Positions 13,523-26,577 of a stretch of DNA of 64,000 nt are shown here, in pieces. The stretch is from NCBI RefSeq assembly GCF_036711975.1, contig NC_091967.1:10230001-10294000 (forward strand), written 5' to 3'. Every line of letters starts with the position of its first letter. The stretch's first letter is position 1. The DNA is from Onthophagus taurus. Lineage: Eukaryota; Arthropoda; Insecta; Coleoptera; Scarabaeidae. The notes under the pieces were generated by a model. The model was not told the DNA's origin. It made no database searches and saw nothing but the letters and a program-made list of their open reading frames with translations. A program made the translations under genes and the position numbers.

Positions 13523-13533
13523 TGACCTACTTT
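13523..13533 (-). promoter_or_regulatory. HR3/E75-type element near the beta-type promoter
   Basis: AAAGTAGGTCA on the minus strand, a perfect WAWNTAGGTCA, about 690 bp upstream of the beta-type ATG. HR3 activates beta-ftz-f1 in Drosophila, which makes the location suggestive. Occupancy is inferred. Confidence 0.5.
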
Positions 13534-13578
13534 CCAAATAACCAGGTCTATGTTAGTGCCGTGTTGTGAAGTCATACT

Positions 13579-13600
13579 ACACACACACGCGCGCGCGCGC
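13579..13600. repeat. (AC)n(GC)n microsatellite
   Basis: Five AC dinucleotides run directly into six GC dinucleotides: an alternating purine-pyrimidine tract of the Z-DNA-prone kind, at the start of a CG-rich patch (13580-13870). Confidence 0.9.
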
Positions 13601-13920
13601 ATTCGCGCCCCCCAGATCTCGCTCGCTCAATCGCACTATCGGTCGCGTCGTTTGCTCTCTTGCGCGCAACGCTACTCGAATCGACGACGACGACAACGTC
13701 CAAACAAAGAGGAAAAGCACGAAGAGTGGGGTAGGCGCCGGGAATATTGTGGGGGGAAAACCCGCGGAGGGGCGCATTTAAGACAGTGGCGGGGATGTCC
13801 CACTGACCCAGATAGAAGCGCCGCAGCCACCGCCGCCGTTACTACCGCCGCCACTGATCCCGCTGCTGGTGATCACACTGTGCCCCACAGTTTCGACATC
13901 ACGTTTTGAATGACGTTTAT
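13601..13920. promoter_or_regulatory. CG-rich patch with a DR2 receptor motif
   Basis: Unusually GC-rich for the window, with GCC/CCG trinucleotide runs near 13820-13860. It lies just upstream of the beta-type ftz-f1 5' region. Arg-rich frames on both strands are composition artefacts. 13796-13809 reads GGGTCAGTGGGACA on the minus strand, an imperfect direct repeat of receptor half-sites with a 2-bp spacer. A regulatory role is inferred. Confidence 0.4.
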
Positions 13921-14479
13921 TATACATCGTTGAGACTACCGAATAAACATGAAGAACATCTTGTGGTAGATCACGATTTTATGGGGAATCTTTATCTTTT
14001 AATATAGTTCTAATGGAATCATTTCAATTATTTTCACAGGATGTTTCATAATATATGCGGAGGACTTCAGGATGTGATAGCTAGTCCAAAAATGAAAAAG
14101 AGTCAACTTACCCTCTAAAATGCACTTAAGCATTTTCTACTAATAGTAAGCTAAGTTTTGTGAGTGAAAAAATTTTTTTAAAGTCATAATTGGTGAAAAT
14201 TTTCAAGGGGTACTGGTTATTTTTCTCCTCAACTTCTACGCCACTGGAAAAAGTACGGTTTTGAACCGTCAATGATATCTACACAAAAAAATACTGTAGG
14301 TCATGAGCTCTAAAGTTGACCGTTTTCTAGAAAAATCTACTTTTATGTTGAAAAATATGATCAATTTTTTGAAATAAAATTTTATTTTACAATTAAACAA
14401 AATTAACTTCGTAATTGCAAAATAAAAAAAATTAAAAAGTGATACAAAAGTTGTCTTTTCAAAATTCTCCAAACCGTAA

Positions 14480-14870
14480 AGGTCACGCATTTCGCACATT
14501 TCAGCGTTTGTATAAAAAATTGGCAGAAGCAAGGCGGTTATATCAAGAAAGATCCTGCTCGCCCACACCATAACTTATTTAGCATTCACCAACGACTATG
14601 GGAAAATGGAAGTTTTAAAAGGAATACTGCTGATAATGGGCGGCCTATGGAAGTTGCAAATCCCCAAGTAGAAGAGGCTGTCCTCAACGATATTGACGAA
14701 AATCCGACCACAAGTACCAGAAAAATTGCTCACAACTTAAACCTATCTCACTCGAACGATTTGGAGAATTTGGAAGCCTTCGACCCCTATCCATTTGACG
14801 ATCAAGTTAAATCCGACATCAGACTTAATAGCATTGCGATCAACCTAGCGGGTGTTGATGCAATGTGATT
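14480..14870 (+). pseudogene. mariner-like transposase N-terminal fragment
   Basis: A frame open through 14590-14866 gives HQRLWENGSFKRNTADNGRP, then VEEAVLNDIDENPTTSTRKI and AHNLNLSH. This is the helix-turn-helix region of an insect transposase family (the type I know as DUF4817/HTH, with ETGSF...GRPR...EEAVL...NPTTSTR). A preceding out-of-frame AEARRLYQER block is the expected N-terminal segment, so there is at least one frameshift. The usual STVWRVL continuation and the DDE catalytic domain are missing. It is a degenerate, immobile remnant within ftz-f1 intron 1. Confidence 0.7.
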
Positions 14871-16737
14871 TTTGTCCACTTTACGGATTTTCATAGTGAC
14901 AAAAATTGAGCTACCCATCAAATGGCGAGAGTAGCTAAAACATTTTTAATCATTCATTTACTGAGCGCCCAACAGATTTTAAACTTCAATACCATTGCTG
15001 ATTGAGTGGGGGTCTTTCAGTGAGCAGAAGGTTGGCCAGTTTGATGTTTGAGTTGTTAAAGCAAGGTGAAATGGATTTTGTATCAATATTTTTTTTATGC
15101 CAACCCAATTATTCAATATCCGAGTACGGTAGAAAGCACCCCAGTGAGGGATAAGTTGCACTTTTGTGTCAAATGCAGTATATGGAAGATCCTTTTTTGC
15201 CAACACTACATCATCACTACATCTCTGCAATACTTAATAAAGTCCCGGTGGTGTGTTTAAGACGCTGAATGCTACTGTTACTGCATAGCTATACTTTGGA
15301 AATAATCTCAGCTAGCTCAGTGGAGAGTGAATGCTGGGTGTAAAATTCCTTCATTGCACAGGTCTGTGAAAGTACGTTTACAGCCAATTCAGCTACAAGT
15401 CAAGTTTTTGAAAGTATTGGGGAGGAAACCACAGCTCGAGACCCTAGCTCTCCTTAGAAGCATATAGATATGCAGGTTAAACACACAGATCCGAAAATAA
15501 GTCGCTCCACTTATAATGGGTGCCCGAGGAACTTGTTACACTGAATCATACTTTAGAGTCTAAACCTGCCAAGGAAACGAGGTACGAAAAATTAGCTATG
15601 AAAAAGACCCTAAAGGTAATGTGAAAGATCGATACAAACCGGAAAAAAATACAACGCAGATGTATAATCTTTTTAATACATGCACTGTTGTTTTTCTGAT
15701 AAGTTAAAAATACTTACTGGATTGAAAACTATATTGTGCATACACATCTATTTTATGGAATAGTTAATTTATTAATTCATTTTCAAGTTTGTGATAAGAA
15801 CGGTTTACGCTATCTGTCGACACAGTTGGTAGGAAAGAGCACGGAGAAGTACGAGGAGAAGAGTGCGGGGAACGTTTGGGAATGGTGTCAGATCGCCGTA
15901 TAATGGCGTTACGCAACTCCGGGGCTCCGGCCCCGGCCCGGACGGCAATCTGTAAACTACGCACGACCGCTCTTCGCTCCGCTGATTCTGATTCTTAAAT
16001 TTGCACGTTTAGTACCGTTATTCATTTAACTAACTAAAACAAAATTGATAAATAAAATCTGTAAGAATTTCATTTTTTATCCTATTCTTTTGGCACATAT
16101 TCCGAATTCTTCACAAATATTCTATTGTTTGTTTTACATTTTTTTTTTTTAATTTTATTTTCGTAATATTTGGTAACTTAAAACATGTAGCAAATCAAAT
16201 TTATGTTTTTTTAAGTGAGTCACGTTGACCGGTTTCAACGAAAGAGATTTCACGTTGCATAACAGCCGAAACACATATAAAATCCAATCAGACGAAGGCG
16301 GCTCACGTTTTAAGGCATAAGAAGACAAAAAAGCAAAGATATTATACTTTCTCCATTTCTTCATCCTTGCGTCGCGGTTACGTGCTTATAGCGTTGAAGA
16401 AGTAGGATATTCAACGAAAGTGAGATCGAGGTTCGCGTGGTCGTGCTCTGCCTCGTTGGTTTCATTCATTAGATCCATTTCGCTTTTCACCAGACGACAA
16501 CTGTTAGATTCGTTTTCGATTGTGATACTTTTGTAGCCTCAAATAAAAGTAAAATTGAAAGATAATAAAAGAAAAGTTTTTAATTTTTAAATGTTGGTTA
16601 TTTTGGGTCATGTTGTGCAATTTTTTATTCGCTGAGTTGGTATTTATAAAACAATTAAGTGGTATCGAGGAAGCCGAGTGTCGAATTTATAAACAAAAAT
16701 CAGACTTAACTGGGTTAAACAAATCGGTTGGGTGAAT
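14871..16737. other. ftz-f1 intron, no gene seen
   Basis: Possible further decay of the transposon to about 15.65 kb, but I could not align it to a domain. 15880-15970 is a short GC-rich patch with a GGGGCTCCGGCCCCGG inverted core. Nothing else is recognisable. Confidence 0.45.
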
Positions 16738-16741
16738 TGGG

Positions 16742-16752
16742 TGACCTATTTT
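16742..16752 (-). promoter_or_regulatory. HR3/E75-type element
   Basis: AAAATAGGTCA on the minus strand, a perfect WAWNTAGGTCA inside ftz-f1 intron 1. Function inferred. Confidence 0.4.
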
Positions 16753-17343
16753 CGTTCACCTAAGTCTTTTAATGTAAATCCAGGACGTTTTAAAAGATCA
16801 TTTTCTAAATAATTTTGAAACACTTTATTATTTTAACAAAAACAACCCAGAATTTCTTTTTTAATAAACGACTTTCGAGATTTTTATTTTTAGTAAAAAA
16901 TAATCATTCCCCGAATCGGAATTCTTTGTTGTGTTCCAATATTTCAACGCAGGCTAACTTTATTGCCGTAATTTAACCGGGAGGCAACGAAAGAGGGTAC
17001 CAATAAAATAAACTGTTTCCATGCATCTTTCCTACCGAATCTATTGGAATTTTTACAGCAGGCAAACGGGAATTTTATTTACGATCCTCGACGTCTTTTC
17101 TCCCGTTTCTAAAACTCTTTGCTCTAGGCATCTGTCAACATTTTACACCCCCTCATAAAAATATCGATGGGTTAGTAACATAAAGATGAGTAGCAAAAGG
17201 ATATGTAGTTATGTTCAAAAATTTTATAACCAGTATTTATTTATGAACATTATCAGTACCTAAAGTATTCTATTATAAACCTTATATTTTTTTACTTTTT
17301 TAGATTAAATCTATATAACTCAATCCATTTGCATCATAACTTC

Positions 17344-17470
17344 AGATATTTGCGGAACAACTAAAACTAGAACTAATAGTAGACCTAGAACTAGAAATAT
17401 TCGGGTTTAGCCGTTATGGCTAGCTCTTAAGATGGTTAGTTCTTGTGATAGTATTAGTGTTAATTGACAG
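17344..17470. repeat. CTAG-rich palindromic repeat, copy 3
   Basis: One clear arm (AACTAAAACTAGAACTAATA followed by AGACCTAGAACTAGAAATAT), a TCGGGTTTAGCCGT centre and a decayed second arm. Same family as at 4.6, 12.0, 31.4 and 54.4 kb. Confidence 0.7.
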
Positions 17471-20400
17471 TGCAATAATCATTTGAAACAGCTAGTCAAT
17501 AAAAGCGGACAAAACACGTAAATCACCTGGGAATATTCCAATGACGTTTGCCATCGAGTAACCAGATTTAGCTTGTAAGGTTTTATCATCAAATTAGGTT
17601 TACATAATTGCATCTATCCAGTATCAACAGTAATAATAACAACAATGCCATCACCGTATACAAGGACTAACATAGATTGCATTTTTAATTTTTGCATTAT
17701 ACAGGATTCATCCTATGTAGATGTAACAGATATAGACGTTTTTCTAGAAGCAAACTTAAACAACAATCTCTCTTTATTATAAACTCTGTTACAAAGTATT
17801 TTCGTCAACGAGAAATTATTACGAGTTATAAACGTCTCGTAAATTTCGTTTTATATAATCGGGAACGTTTAATGTCCGTTGAATGAAACCTTTTCTCATT
17901 CATGTTCGAAAATAAAATGCTATTTTAATATGGTAGTAATTATTTTTCTTCGTCGATAATTTTTTGAAATTCTTTTGTGTAGATTGATGGTTTAAGCTCA
18001 ATTGCAAAATGAGGCAACAAGTAGCTAAACATCTATTAAGTGCGTTTCGTAGTCTCTGTGACAACAAATAAAATTAACCGTAAATAAATCTTAATGGCAC
18101 CCGTTACCATTTGTACCAAACCAACCGTGGTAAAAACACGTGGTGAGAGAGGTCGACCGATTTCCCAACTCACTACGAGCAACTGCAAAATAATAACTAA
18201 GGGGATTATTGTAAAGGCGGTCAACCTCTACGTTACATACGTATTTAGAAAGATGGGCTATCATGTAGCAATAAATAATGACGTTCTAAGGCGCTTATGC
18301 TCCTCAACCTGATGAATGTCAGCGGTGGATATTAATTTTATATTTTGCAACCTTTAAGAGATCTTGAAGAAAAAAAGGGATTTAATTTCAATTTACCAGG
18401 CGATATCTTTTCATCTTTATCTAAGTTTTAAAATAGTTAAAAAAGTTTTAATTCAATTATAAACTTTGAACATTTAATTTTTTAACTTCATTATGTATTA
18501 TGGAAAAAAACATTTTTCGAATCCAATCGATATATATTATGACGCGTTGACGTGTTTCCAACAAACGCCTCATTGTAATTAGAGCATTTCTAGGTTGACG
18601 TCGCCGGCGAATCGGTTCAAACACGCGCGGTCGCTAGTTGACCCACAAACCCAATGCACTTGGTCCCGATCGTTCGAGTTCCTTGTGTGTGTTTTTAACC
18701 CTATCCCACTCTAACCCTATTCTTATCCTATCCTTTATCCTCCTAAAGAACCTCACACTCACACTATGTGTATTGGCTCCGGTTTGTTTGCGTTGCGTGC
18801 TGCCGCGACTATAAATTGAGGTGAGAGAGGTTGCGCAGTTGCGATAAAAAGGACATTTTTTTCGACGCCAACAAATTGTCTAGACTAAACCGTTTAAGTA
18901 TTATTTAGTTGTAGTATTATTAAGAGGAAGACGGCTTTTAAACGAATCGAAATCTTATTTTAATTTATATAGGCAACCCAATACATCCTGTATGACAACG
19001 AACATATATTTAGCAATTTTGTACAATAAACAATAATTATAACAAATTATGCTCTTATTTTAAAACCAACGTCTTAATTATTAAATTTAAAAAATAGTTT
19101 TGTAACACACATCGCATCACAAAACCTGTTCATAGTGGTAGGGCAATCGGTTTTGGACCGATATTACATAATTCTCAAAACTCGGAGAGCACAAACTGTC
19201 CGAATCCTTGACACGGATTCGTTTAGTTGACCATTTGGGACGATGTCGGACGTCTATAAAGCACGTACGATCTAACAAACCGCACGCACCGAACATAATG
19301 GACATTTAAAATAAAAAAAATCTATCTACCACCTGTTTGACGTAAATACAAACGCACTTTATTTGTAACAACAAATCGTTTCTTTTACAATAACGCGTTC
19401 TGTTTTGTTTGTATGCCCGACAAACGGATGTGTTCACGTAACCATTATTACAATAGCAAATCATTGTTCAACGAACACTTTTGGTATCTCGATTATTACA
19501 AAGAAAGATACTGAACCTAAAAAAATTACTGTATTATATTGAAACTTTTTTAGTATAGAATTAAAAAAATATTTCCACGTTATGCATAAACATATGAAAA
19601 TGAAATTTGGAATCATTTACATTTTTAGTGTTGATTTCTAAATTCCAAAACTTTTGGACGTGGTCATTTATTGACAGCTTGTATGTCAAAATCTTATCAA
19701 AAAACCAAATCTAGAGCACCAATACATCTCGTCTCCATTGGCTTCGTTGGGCTATTGATGGTTAGGTTGTTCCAGGCATTTTTTGCATTTTTCACAACAG
19801 GCTATGCCAGCATGAAGAGTTTCAACCCAACTCAACCCAACCCAACCCCAAAGCTTGCAGAAGTAGGATCCCGCATTGAGTTGAGCAAGACACACACGAA
19901 TTACACACCAATTATGTTTCTTGCGTTTTACCTATCTCTGATACATGATCATTGTATCATCGCCGATATCTTGGCGTTAGAGTCTGTTTGGAGCGTCGAA
20001 AGTTTCTCAAATTTTGGACGTTAGGACGTTTGGACAATATCTCCTTTTTTCAATGCAATAGGTTGCATATGATATTTTTTTCATGTAATTTGCAAGGGAC
20101 TCAGAACATCCAGATATAGATTAGCCATTCAAGGATAATTTTCCCAAATTGACATAACTGATGGTTGTAATCTTTTCAATACATGGATCTTTTCAGGTGT
20201 TGCTGTACACGATAATCTTATTAAAATACCAAATGTGAATTTCCTGCGGTGCTTAGGCAGAAGTTTTCCTGTAATCCACTTCAAAAAGTAGCCGGCGCAT
20301 TGTAAAGTCCATTCAAAAGATTTGCAGTGTAGAATTTTGTCATCAGAAAGATTGACAAAAGGTGAAATGACGATCTTAACTTCAGGTGATACAATGTTTT

Positions 20401-23400
20401 ATGCAAATTTTGACATCCTTCATCTCCATGATGTCTTCTACTAGCATTCCTCTACTAGATTACAGTATGGAATGGATCACAATGGTTTGGAAGAGAGTAG
20501 CAATTTTAAATAATGTTTAGTGGACCCTAATTTTAATCCAGAACAACCTTGAACAACATCCATGCTGGGATCCAAACAGAATCCTTTCATGAGTAAACCA
20601 CGGAATAGTAAAAATAGGGAAAAAGTGTTATTCTTCACTTTTAACAAGAAATATTTCCAATGTAATTTCATAACATAATAAAAAAGTTCAGAAATTTCAA
20701 TATCCTTATATTTTTTTAAATAAATTTAAACGTATTGAATATAAAATTGAAACCAAAACCTTCATGCTACACTAAACCTAATAATTGGACATGTTCACAC
20801 TATTAAACGGTTCCAGTATTATTTTTTATATATTAATGCTCGCTAATTCCGTGTTCAGTGTGACAAACAAATCAAGATATTTGTACATGATAGCGTGAAA
20901 TGATACGATTTCTTAATGAAACTAAACAAAAAAAGTTATTTTAATTTGCCATGAAATTGTTTTAATGTTGAAAGCGTAATTAGTAACACAAACAACGCAT
21001 TTTCATAATTATTTAAGTCACTTTAAGATAATATTGTGATGTAATAGAAAAAGTATTCGAAAATAATTTTTCGATCAGCAATCTGCTTAACATAATACGA
21101 AAACTATGCTATAAAACTGGAAACTTTACCAAAAGATTTATGAGATGATAAAAATTGCGTAAGCTCCGACTGTTCTAAATTTAAAAAAAAAGTTTCGGCG
21201 TTAAATTACACAACCCAAAACTGTTATATAAACAAGAAAAGAACCATCTTCTCATTAATCCGAATCTCTTCAACAATCTCTAAACTAGTCTGCGCTCAAT
21301 TTATTAGAATTTCATATGTTTTACAATTTAAGCGTTTCGAAGTTTGCTGAATATCGATGAGGACGAAGTGCACACTCGGTTGTTGCGTAAACATTCTTCG
21401 ATTAAAAAGTCATTGGTATATCGATAGCTAAGGTGAATTAAGCTTAAAGGTAAACTGAAACCACAATTAAGAAAGCCCATGTACTGTTGGTACTCGATTT
21501 TTTAAATGGTAAGGCTTGGTAAATTGTGTCACGCCCGTAATCAGTCACGGTGCGCGATTGTCCTTGCCGGGGTATAAATGTATACAAAAAATTGAACTGT
21601 TTTCCCTGCTGATTTATGCTAACTAGTGGTAGCGTACAACAGTATCGACGAAGGAATCAGTTAGTAAACTTACAAGGCCCTTACTTGGGCAACAATATAA
21701 CATTTCATTAATTGGTTTAATTTTGTTTTAGTTTTCAATATCCTTAACTCACTTGAACGTAACGCTATGTTATGTTATTTTCTTTGTGTACACAAAAAGA
21801 TACTTAAAGTTTCGTAACTATATCATTATTTATTTATTATAAAAGAAGTAATAAGAAACTGAAATCTATGTCAAGAAATGTCAAGTTCTTTACAGTTAGT
21901 TGAATATGCATTCTCGTTTCTGTCATTTACATTACGTTTTAATTCAATTAGATCGAATTATAATTGTTCCGTTAAAACCCGTTAAGATTGCGCACATGAC
22001 AGCAAATTGCGAATACACTTGATATAATTAAATATAATTACTTGGAATCAAGTTTTGTTTAAGTCGACACATTTCGTAATTTTTGTATATCCTTTAATTT
22101 CATTAAAAGTAGTCAACCGACGAAGCATAGTCTGAGTTAACAAACTGTGTGGCTGATTTGACCTGTGGAAATGTGCCATTATAATGTTTCCGGTTTAAAT
22201 GAAATTCGTTTACGCAATTCCTGTTTGTTTAAATTTTAGATCGTTTGAATTGTTTTATATTCAACATAGTAACAGTGGTTTATCCTGTACAATTTTAATT
22301 TTATCACGGTCAATTAGTAAGATTATTTTTTGATCGAGTTTGGAAAGTGTCGTCAACTTTCTAAATTCTTATTCATTTAGCATATTTTTTTAATATTGCC
22401 AAACGCACCTATAACATCATATTGTAAAAGTATCGTGTGGTACGCATCAGGTTACATAACGTTCACTCTTTCAGCTTGAACGCAATGTTACTTAAGCAAT
22501 CGATATTGTCCACATAATACGAGAACTGAATTAATCAAATAAGGGCGGAATCAATACCGAATCTCGCAACTAGCGTGTCAGCAATTTATATCTTACTTCA
22601 TCTCATTTATTTCACAAACAATAATTACCACCATAACTAAAAAACATCTCTTCGCACATAAAATACACATATAAACTAACTTTCGTTTCAACTTCTTCTT
22701 TCATTGTTTACACCTATTTATTCACTATTGTATATTCAACTTAAAAGCATGTAATGCCAAATAGGATCATCAATAGCACCCAGCGTACAAACAAAGAAGT
22801 ACCCGATTTGTAAAGTCACAACACCTACATCATTGTTAAGACACAGACCAGACTATTGTAAATCCTCATTTAAACTGCTCTTCGGAAATTGAACACGACG
22901 AGAGATAATGCGGCGTGAGGTCGTAAACGTCAACTTTAAAATGGTCCCAAAGAGGTTCGCAAAAGGACTTTCGTAACAATCGGACATAGAGGTGCGTGTG
23001 TCTGGCCCAACTTACTCACAGGTATACGTAGGTAATCTTGTTTGCAGTTTAGCGACGCTTTCTCTTCGAAAACACTGTTCAACGATGAGACGTGTCGGCT
23101 TCTCTGTTGTGCATCGTCACGGCCCGGTAGGTCCCTTTGTGATGACAGGTGTGTAATGAAGTCGCCTTTCGTGTTTTGAAAATACTATCCGTGGGGGGCC
23201 ATTGCAAAGATTTACAGGACGACGCTGGTAATGATGACATCCCATTTAGGAACACCCAAGATCACGACTAATCGAACAATGAAACTCGTATTATAGTGTT
23301 TTGGGAAGAATGGTAACAACAAGTTAAATAAATACTTATATCCAATTTCCAATACCTTACTCTAACAATTTCTTTTTATCTGACATACAATATCTGATAT

Positions 23401-25130
23401 GTACACAGTCTTCAAATTATGATGTTATGTTAATTATTAACAAAACAATATTTAATTGTATAATTGTTCTTCAGTGACACCAAGGGCAGTAAAGAGCATT
23501 GAGGTAGAAAGCATTCGGAGATCTGTGACTTCATTCTAGATTTCTAGATGCCTGGATGCTGTAGACAGAATGAGTGTAATAGTAGGATGACATGGAGTCT
23601 GATGAGGTTTAGGACCTGTGTACTCTTTTAGCTTACTTGTACTTATAGTAATGAGAGATATCTCGCAAGTTCTTGCTATAAAAAAATTGAGCAAAAAATT
23701 CATGGTCTTTCATATCGGCGCAATATCTTCCTTATTGCGCCGACTAAGTGAAATTTCTGGACAATTACTTGTGAACGGTGCTTGAATAAAGTGAAGTTGT
23801 TTGTGAGAGGAGTGTAAGATGGACTTCTATCCCAGTAATATTTGATAAACATCGTGGTCAGCAATAATACGGAAATATAAAATTCTACAATGACTTCCCT
23901 GTTTACTTGCTCTGCATATACATATAAGTGATTATAGATTCTCTCCTTGTATGAAGTACAAATACTGCCAATGAAATCAAGACATCCGTTATCTTGATTT
24001 CAACGTAAAGCGATTCAGGTACTAATGAGGCTTCATTACGAAGATAATTGTTATATATATATCAGTAATTTATATACAACATATTTAACAAGAAATCATT
24101 CTTGTGTTTCTTCTTACAAAACACATGGGAAAGAAAATCTGTATCTAACCTTTTCCAGACTAACGAGAAGCTACAGAAGACGTCTATATACGGACTTTAT
24201 ATCAAGTTACCGCAAAGGTTACGAAGATGGCAAAGGTTATTCCAGCGAACGGATTTAAAGCAAAACTGAAAGAATTTTATTAAGAGGAATTTTCATAAAT
24301 AAGTCTTTTTGAAAACATCATTTACAGCTTTGTTACACTCAGAAATTTTGATTGAATTACTCGTTATGGAACACCCTGTATGTAATCTTAAGTCTCTTAA
24401 ATTTTCTCGTAGATTTTTTGATTCTACATGTTCAGTGATGCAGATAATCGATTATAACTACATAAAATTACTTACAGGTGAATGAACAATTGACATTTTA
24501 AGGATATATTTAGCTCGCGTTGGTTATTATCATAAGAAATCTATTCTTTTTTTAAAAACCTATTGCACATTAATAATGTGTTATTACCATGTGGTAGTTG
24601 TTTAAAGATAGATACATTAAGATATGCAAGTCACTTATTACTTAAAGCAATAATCTGGCAATGACTAGTTGTATCCAATGAATACATCTGCGTCATTGTA
24701 TATTTTCTGTTAATTAGTTACCATTGATAAACATCATTTCCATTTCTTGCTTTATGTTATGTTATAAGAATATTTAAAGGTGTTTGGTAAACCACCTACA
24801 AATCGTTAATGATGTGCGCACGTGTTAACATGAAAAACAAGATTTTTCAGAGGCACAAACGGTCCGCACACGCCGCGATCTGCACAAGTGTGTTTAAAGC
24901 AATAACTGTCTGCATCGGAAATGATCTATTTTTAGGGACTCGTGCATCTAGCAATGCTGTGTATTAGCAATCTACATAGTTAACAATATTTACATTCGCA
25001 AACTGCTTCCTCGAATCACTTAAATTGAAATAACCACCAAAATAACAGTATTACAAAAATATATTTTTCAACCTAATAATGAGAACAGAAATCAACTAAA
25101 GCCATACTAATATTATTGCTCCTATTTGAT
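17471..25130. other. ftz-f1 intron 1, no gene seen
   Basis: About 7.7 kb of AT-rich non-coding DNA. Short frames (for example 18094-18312 + and 19671-20024 +) have no recognised domain, and the second runs through a CCAACC simple-repeat tract. I saw no tRNA, repeat array or exon that I could support. Confidence 0.5.
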
Positions 25131-25135
25131 TACAT

Positions 25136-25146
25136 TGACCTACTTT
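25136..25146 (-). promoter_or_regulatory. HR3/E75-type element
   Basis: AAAGTAGGTCA on the minus strand, a perfect WAWNTAGGTCA with flanks unlike the other copies, so it is not part of a repeat. Function inferred. Confidence 0.4.
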
Positions 25147-26550
25147 TGTGGAACAATTCGATTACTGAAAGAAGAACACTGTCACGTCTCCAATGAGATA
25201 TATAATCGATGATAATATTTTATGGTCGCCGACAACTTAACAAAAACGTAGGTGGAACGTAAAAGAACATATACACCTCGTGTTCGTACGTAGGCGATTG
25301 AAGGCTTCCTTCGACATAGTAATTTAAAACGAGTTCGTCCTATGTATGTGTCGGATGAGGAAATAGAATGAAACGAAGGAAGTTATTTGCTTGTGATGAG
25401 CAAATTGAAAGTAATTTGGTTTTAAGATTACACGTTAATGGTTCATTCCTCGCGGATATTTCAGCTACATTAAATCCTTTTGCTGTTGAATCAATACACA
25501 TAAACGTACTAAAGAGGTACCTATTCAAAGACCCTTAGGAACCATAAATTTTGTTTGTTTCTGTTTACCTGTCGACTACTAACAATAACATCACTTAGAG
25601 TTTATCTTTTGTTAGTTTTCTATATCATATATCCTACTGTGGAACGAAATGCGAAAAGGATATTTTAAGATTTGTTACGCATCTCCATTCAATACAGGTA
25701 AATACATAGAAAAAAAATTGTGAAAAGTTATCCATTAAGGAATGATTATGTTTTTTAGACAATAAATGGGTTACAGTTTGTTTGAAGAGTGTCCTAAAGT
25801 TCTCAAAGTTTTCACAATTATGTTTGAGCATCAAAATGGTATAAAATCCATTTTGAATTAAAAGTGTTTAAAAAGAATAAAGACAAAAAAACGTTAAATC
25901 GTTACAAAATAGCGCGTGTCTTGTAATAATACACACGTCCAACGACGTTGAAGAATCAGTTAAGAACAAAAGAGCCGCCCCGCCCACCACAATGGAGCTC
26001 TCCCGACGCATACTAATGAATTTCGCGTAATTATCTCTCCTCCGGAGAGTTACGGCCGGTGGCCTTGACACACTTAGCCGTTAGCCGGCAACCGGTTCGT
26101 CTTGCTTGATCGTTCGCGCGGAAAGTGAGAGCTTTTTCAAGAAGTTTTCCAACATCGTCGCCGCACCCGTTTTCTTCACCCAACATTTTATCAAATTACA
26201 AAAGTCGATTAATACACGAAAATATTCATTATGTTCGCTAACAATTTCCAGGTTCTATTAATATATCCATATCTACATATCCAATATGTCACTGTTTACG
26301 GTGGTAGTCAAGTCTCGCTAGAACTGGAGTGTAATGAGACGAGATTAATTAATGTATTTCGCGATTAGCCAACCTATTTCGGCCAAACATCACTTTAAAT
26401 ACAAAGTCAGAAATTGTTTGATACAAGAACGATAGAATTTAAGAAGACTACTACATACCAGGAACAAGTGCGCAGCTCGAAGGTCCGTTCGTGACGTCAC
26501 GCATGGGTAGGCAACTACCATTTCACATTAGGAATTAGTAAATGCAAATA

Positions 26551-26577
26551 TCGGCAAACTGTTGTGGAGTTTGCCGA
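26551..26577. other. perfect short inverted repeat
   Basis: TCGGCAAACT, a 7-base loop, then AGTTTGCCGA: a perfect 10-bp stem. It is too short for a typical animal pre-miRNA. It may be a palindromic protein site or chance. Confidence 0.6.

Noticed and set aside
13550-13909. 119- and 71-codon Arg-rich frames on the plus strand and Ala/Arg-rich frames on the minus strand
   Set aside because: All arise from the local CG-rich composition and the (AC)(GC) repeat; none has a domain, and they overlap one another in different frames.
14297-14303. Further TAGGTCA motif
   Set aside because: It lies in the transposon-derived region and lacks the A/T-rich 5' extension, so it was not counted with the HR3/E75-type sites.
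18094-18312. Possible pogo-like transposase piece (GERGRP near TSN)
   Set aside because: The order of blocks does not match the family and nothing around it supports a transposon.
26551-26577. microRNA hairpin
   Set aside because: A 10-bp stem with a 7-base loop and no extended flanking pairing is too short for an animal pre-miRNA.
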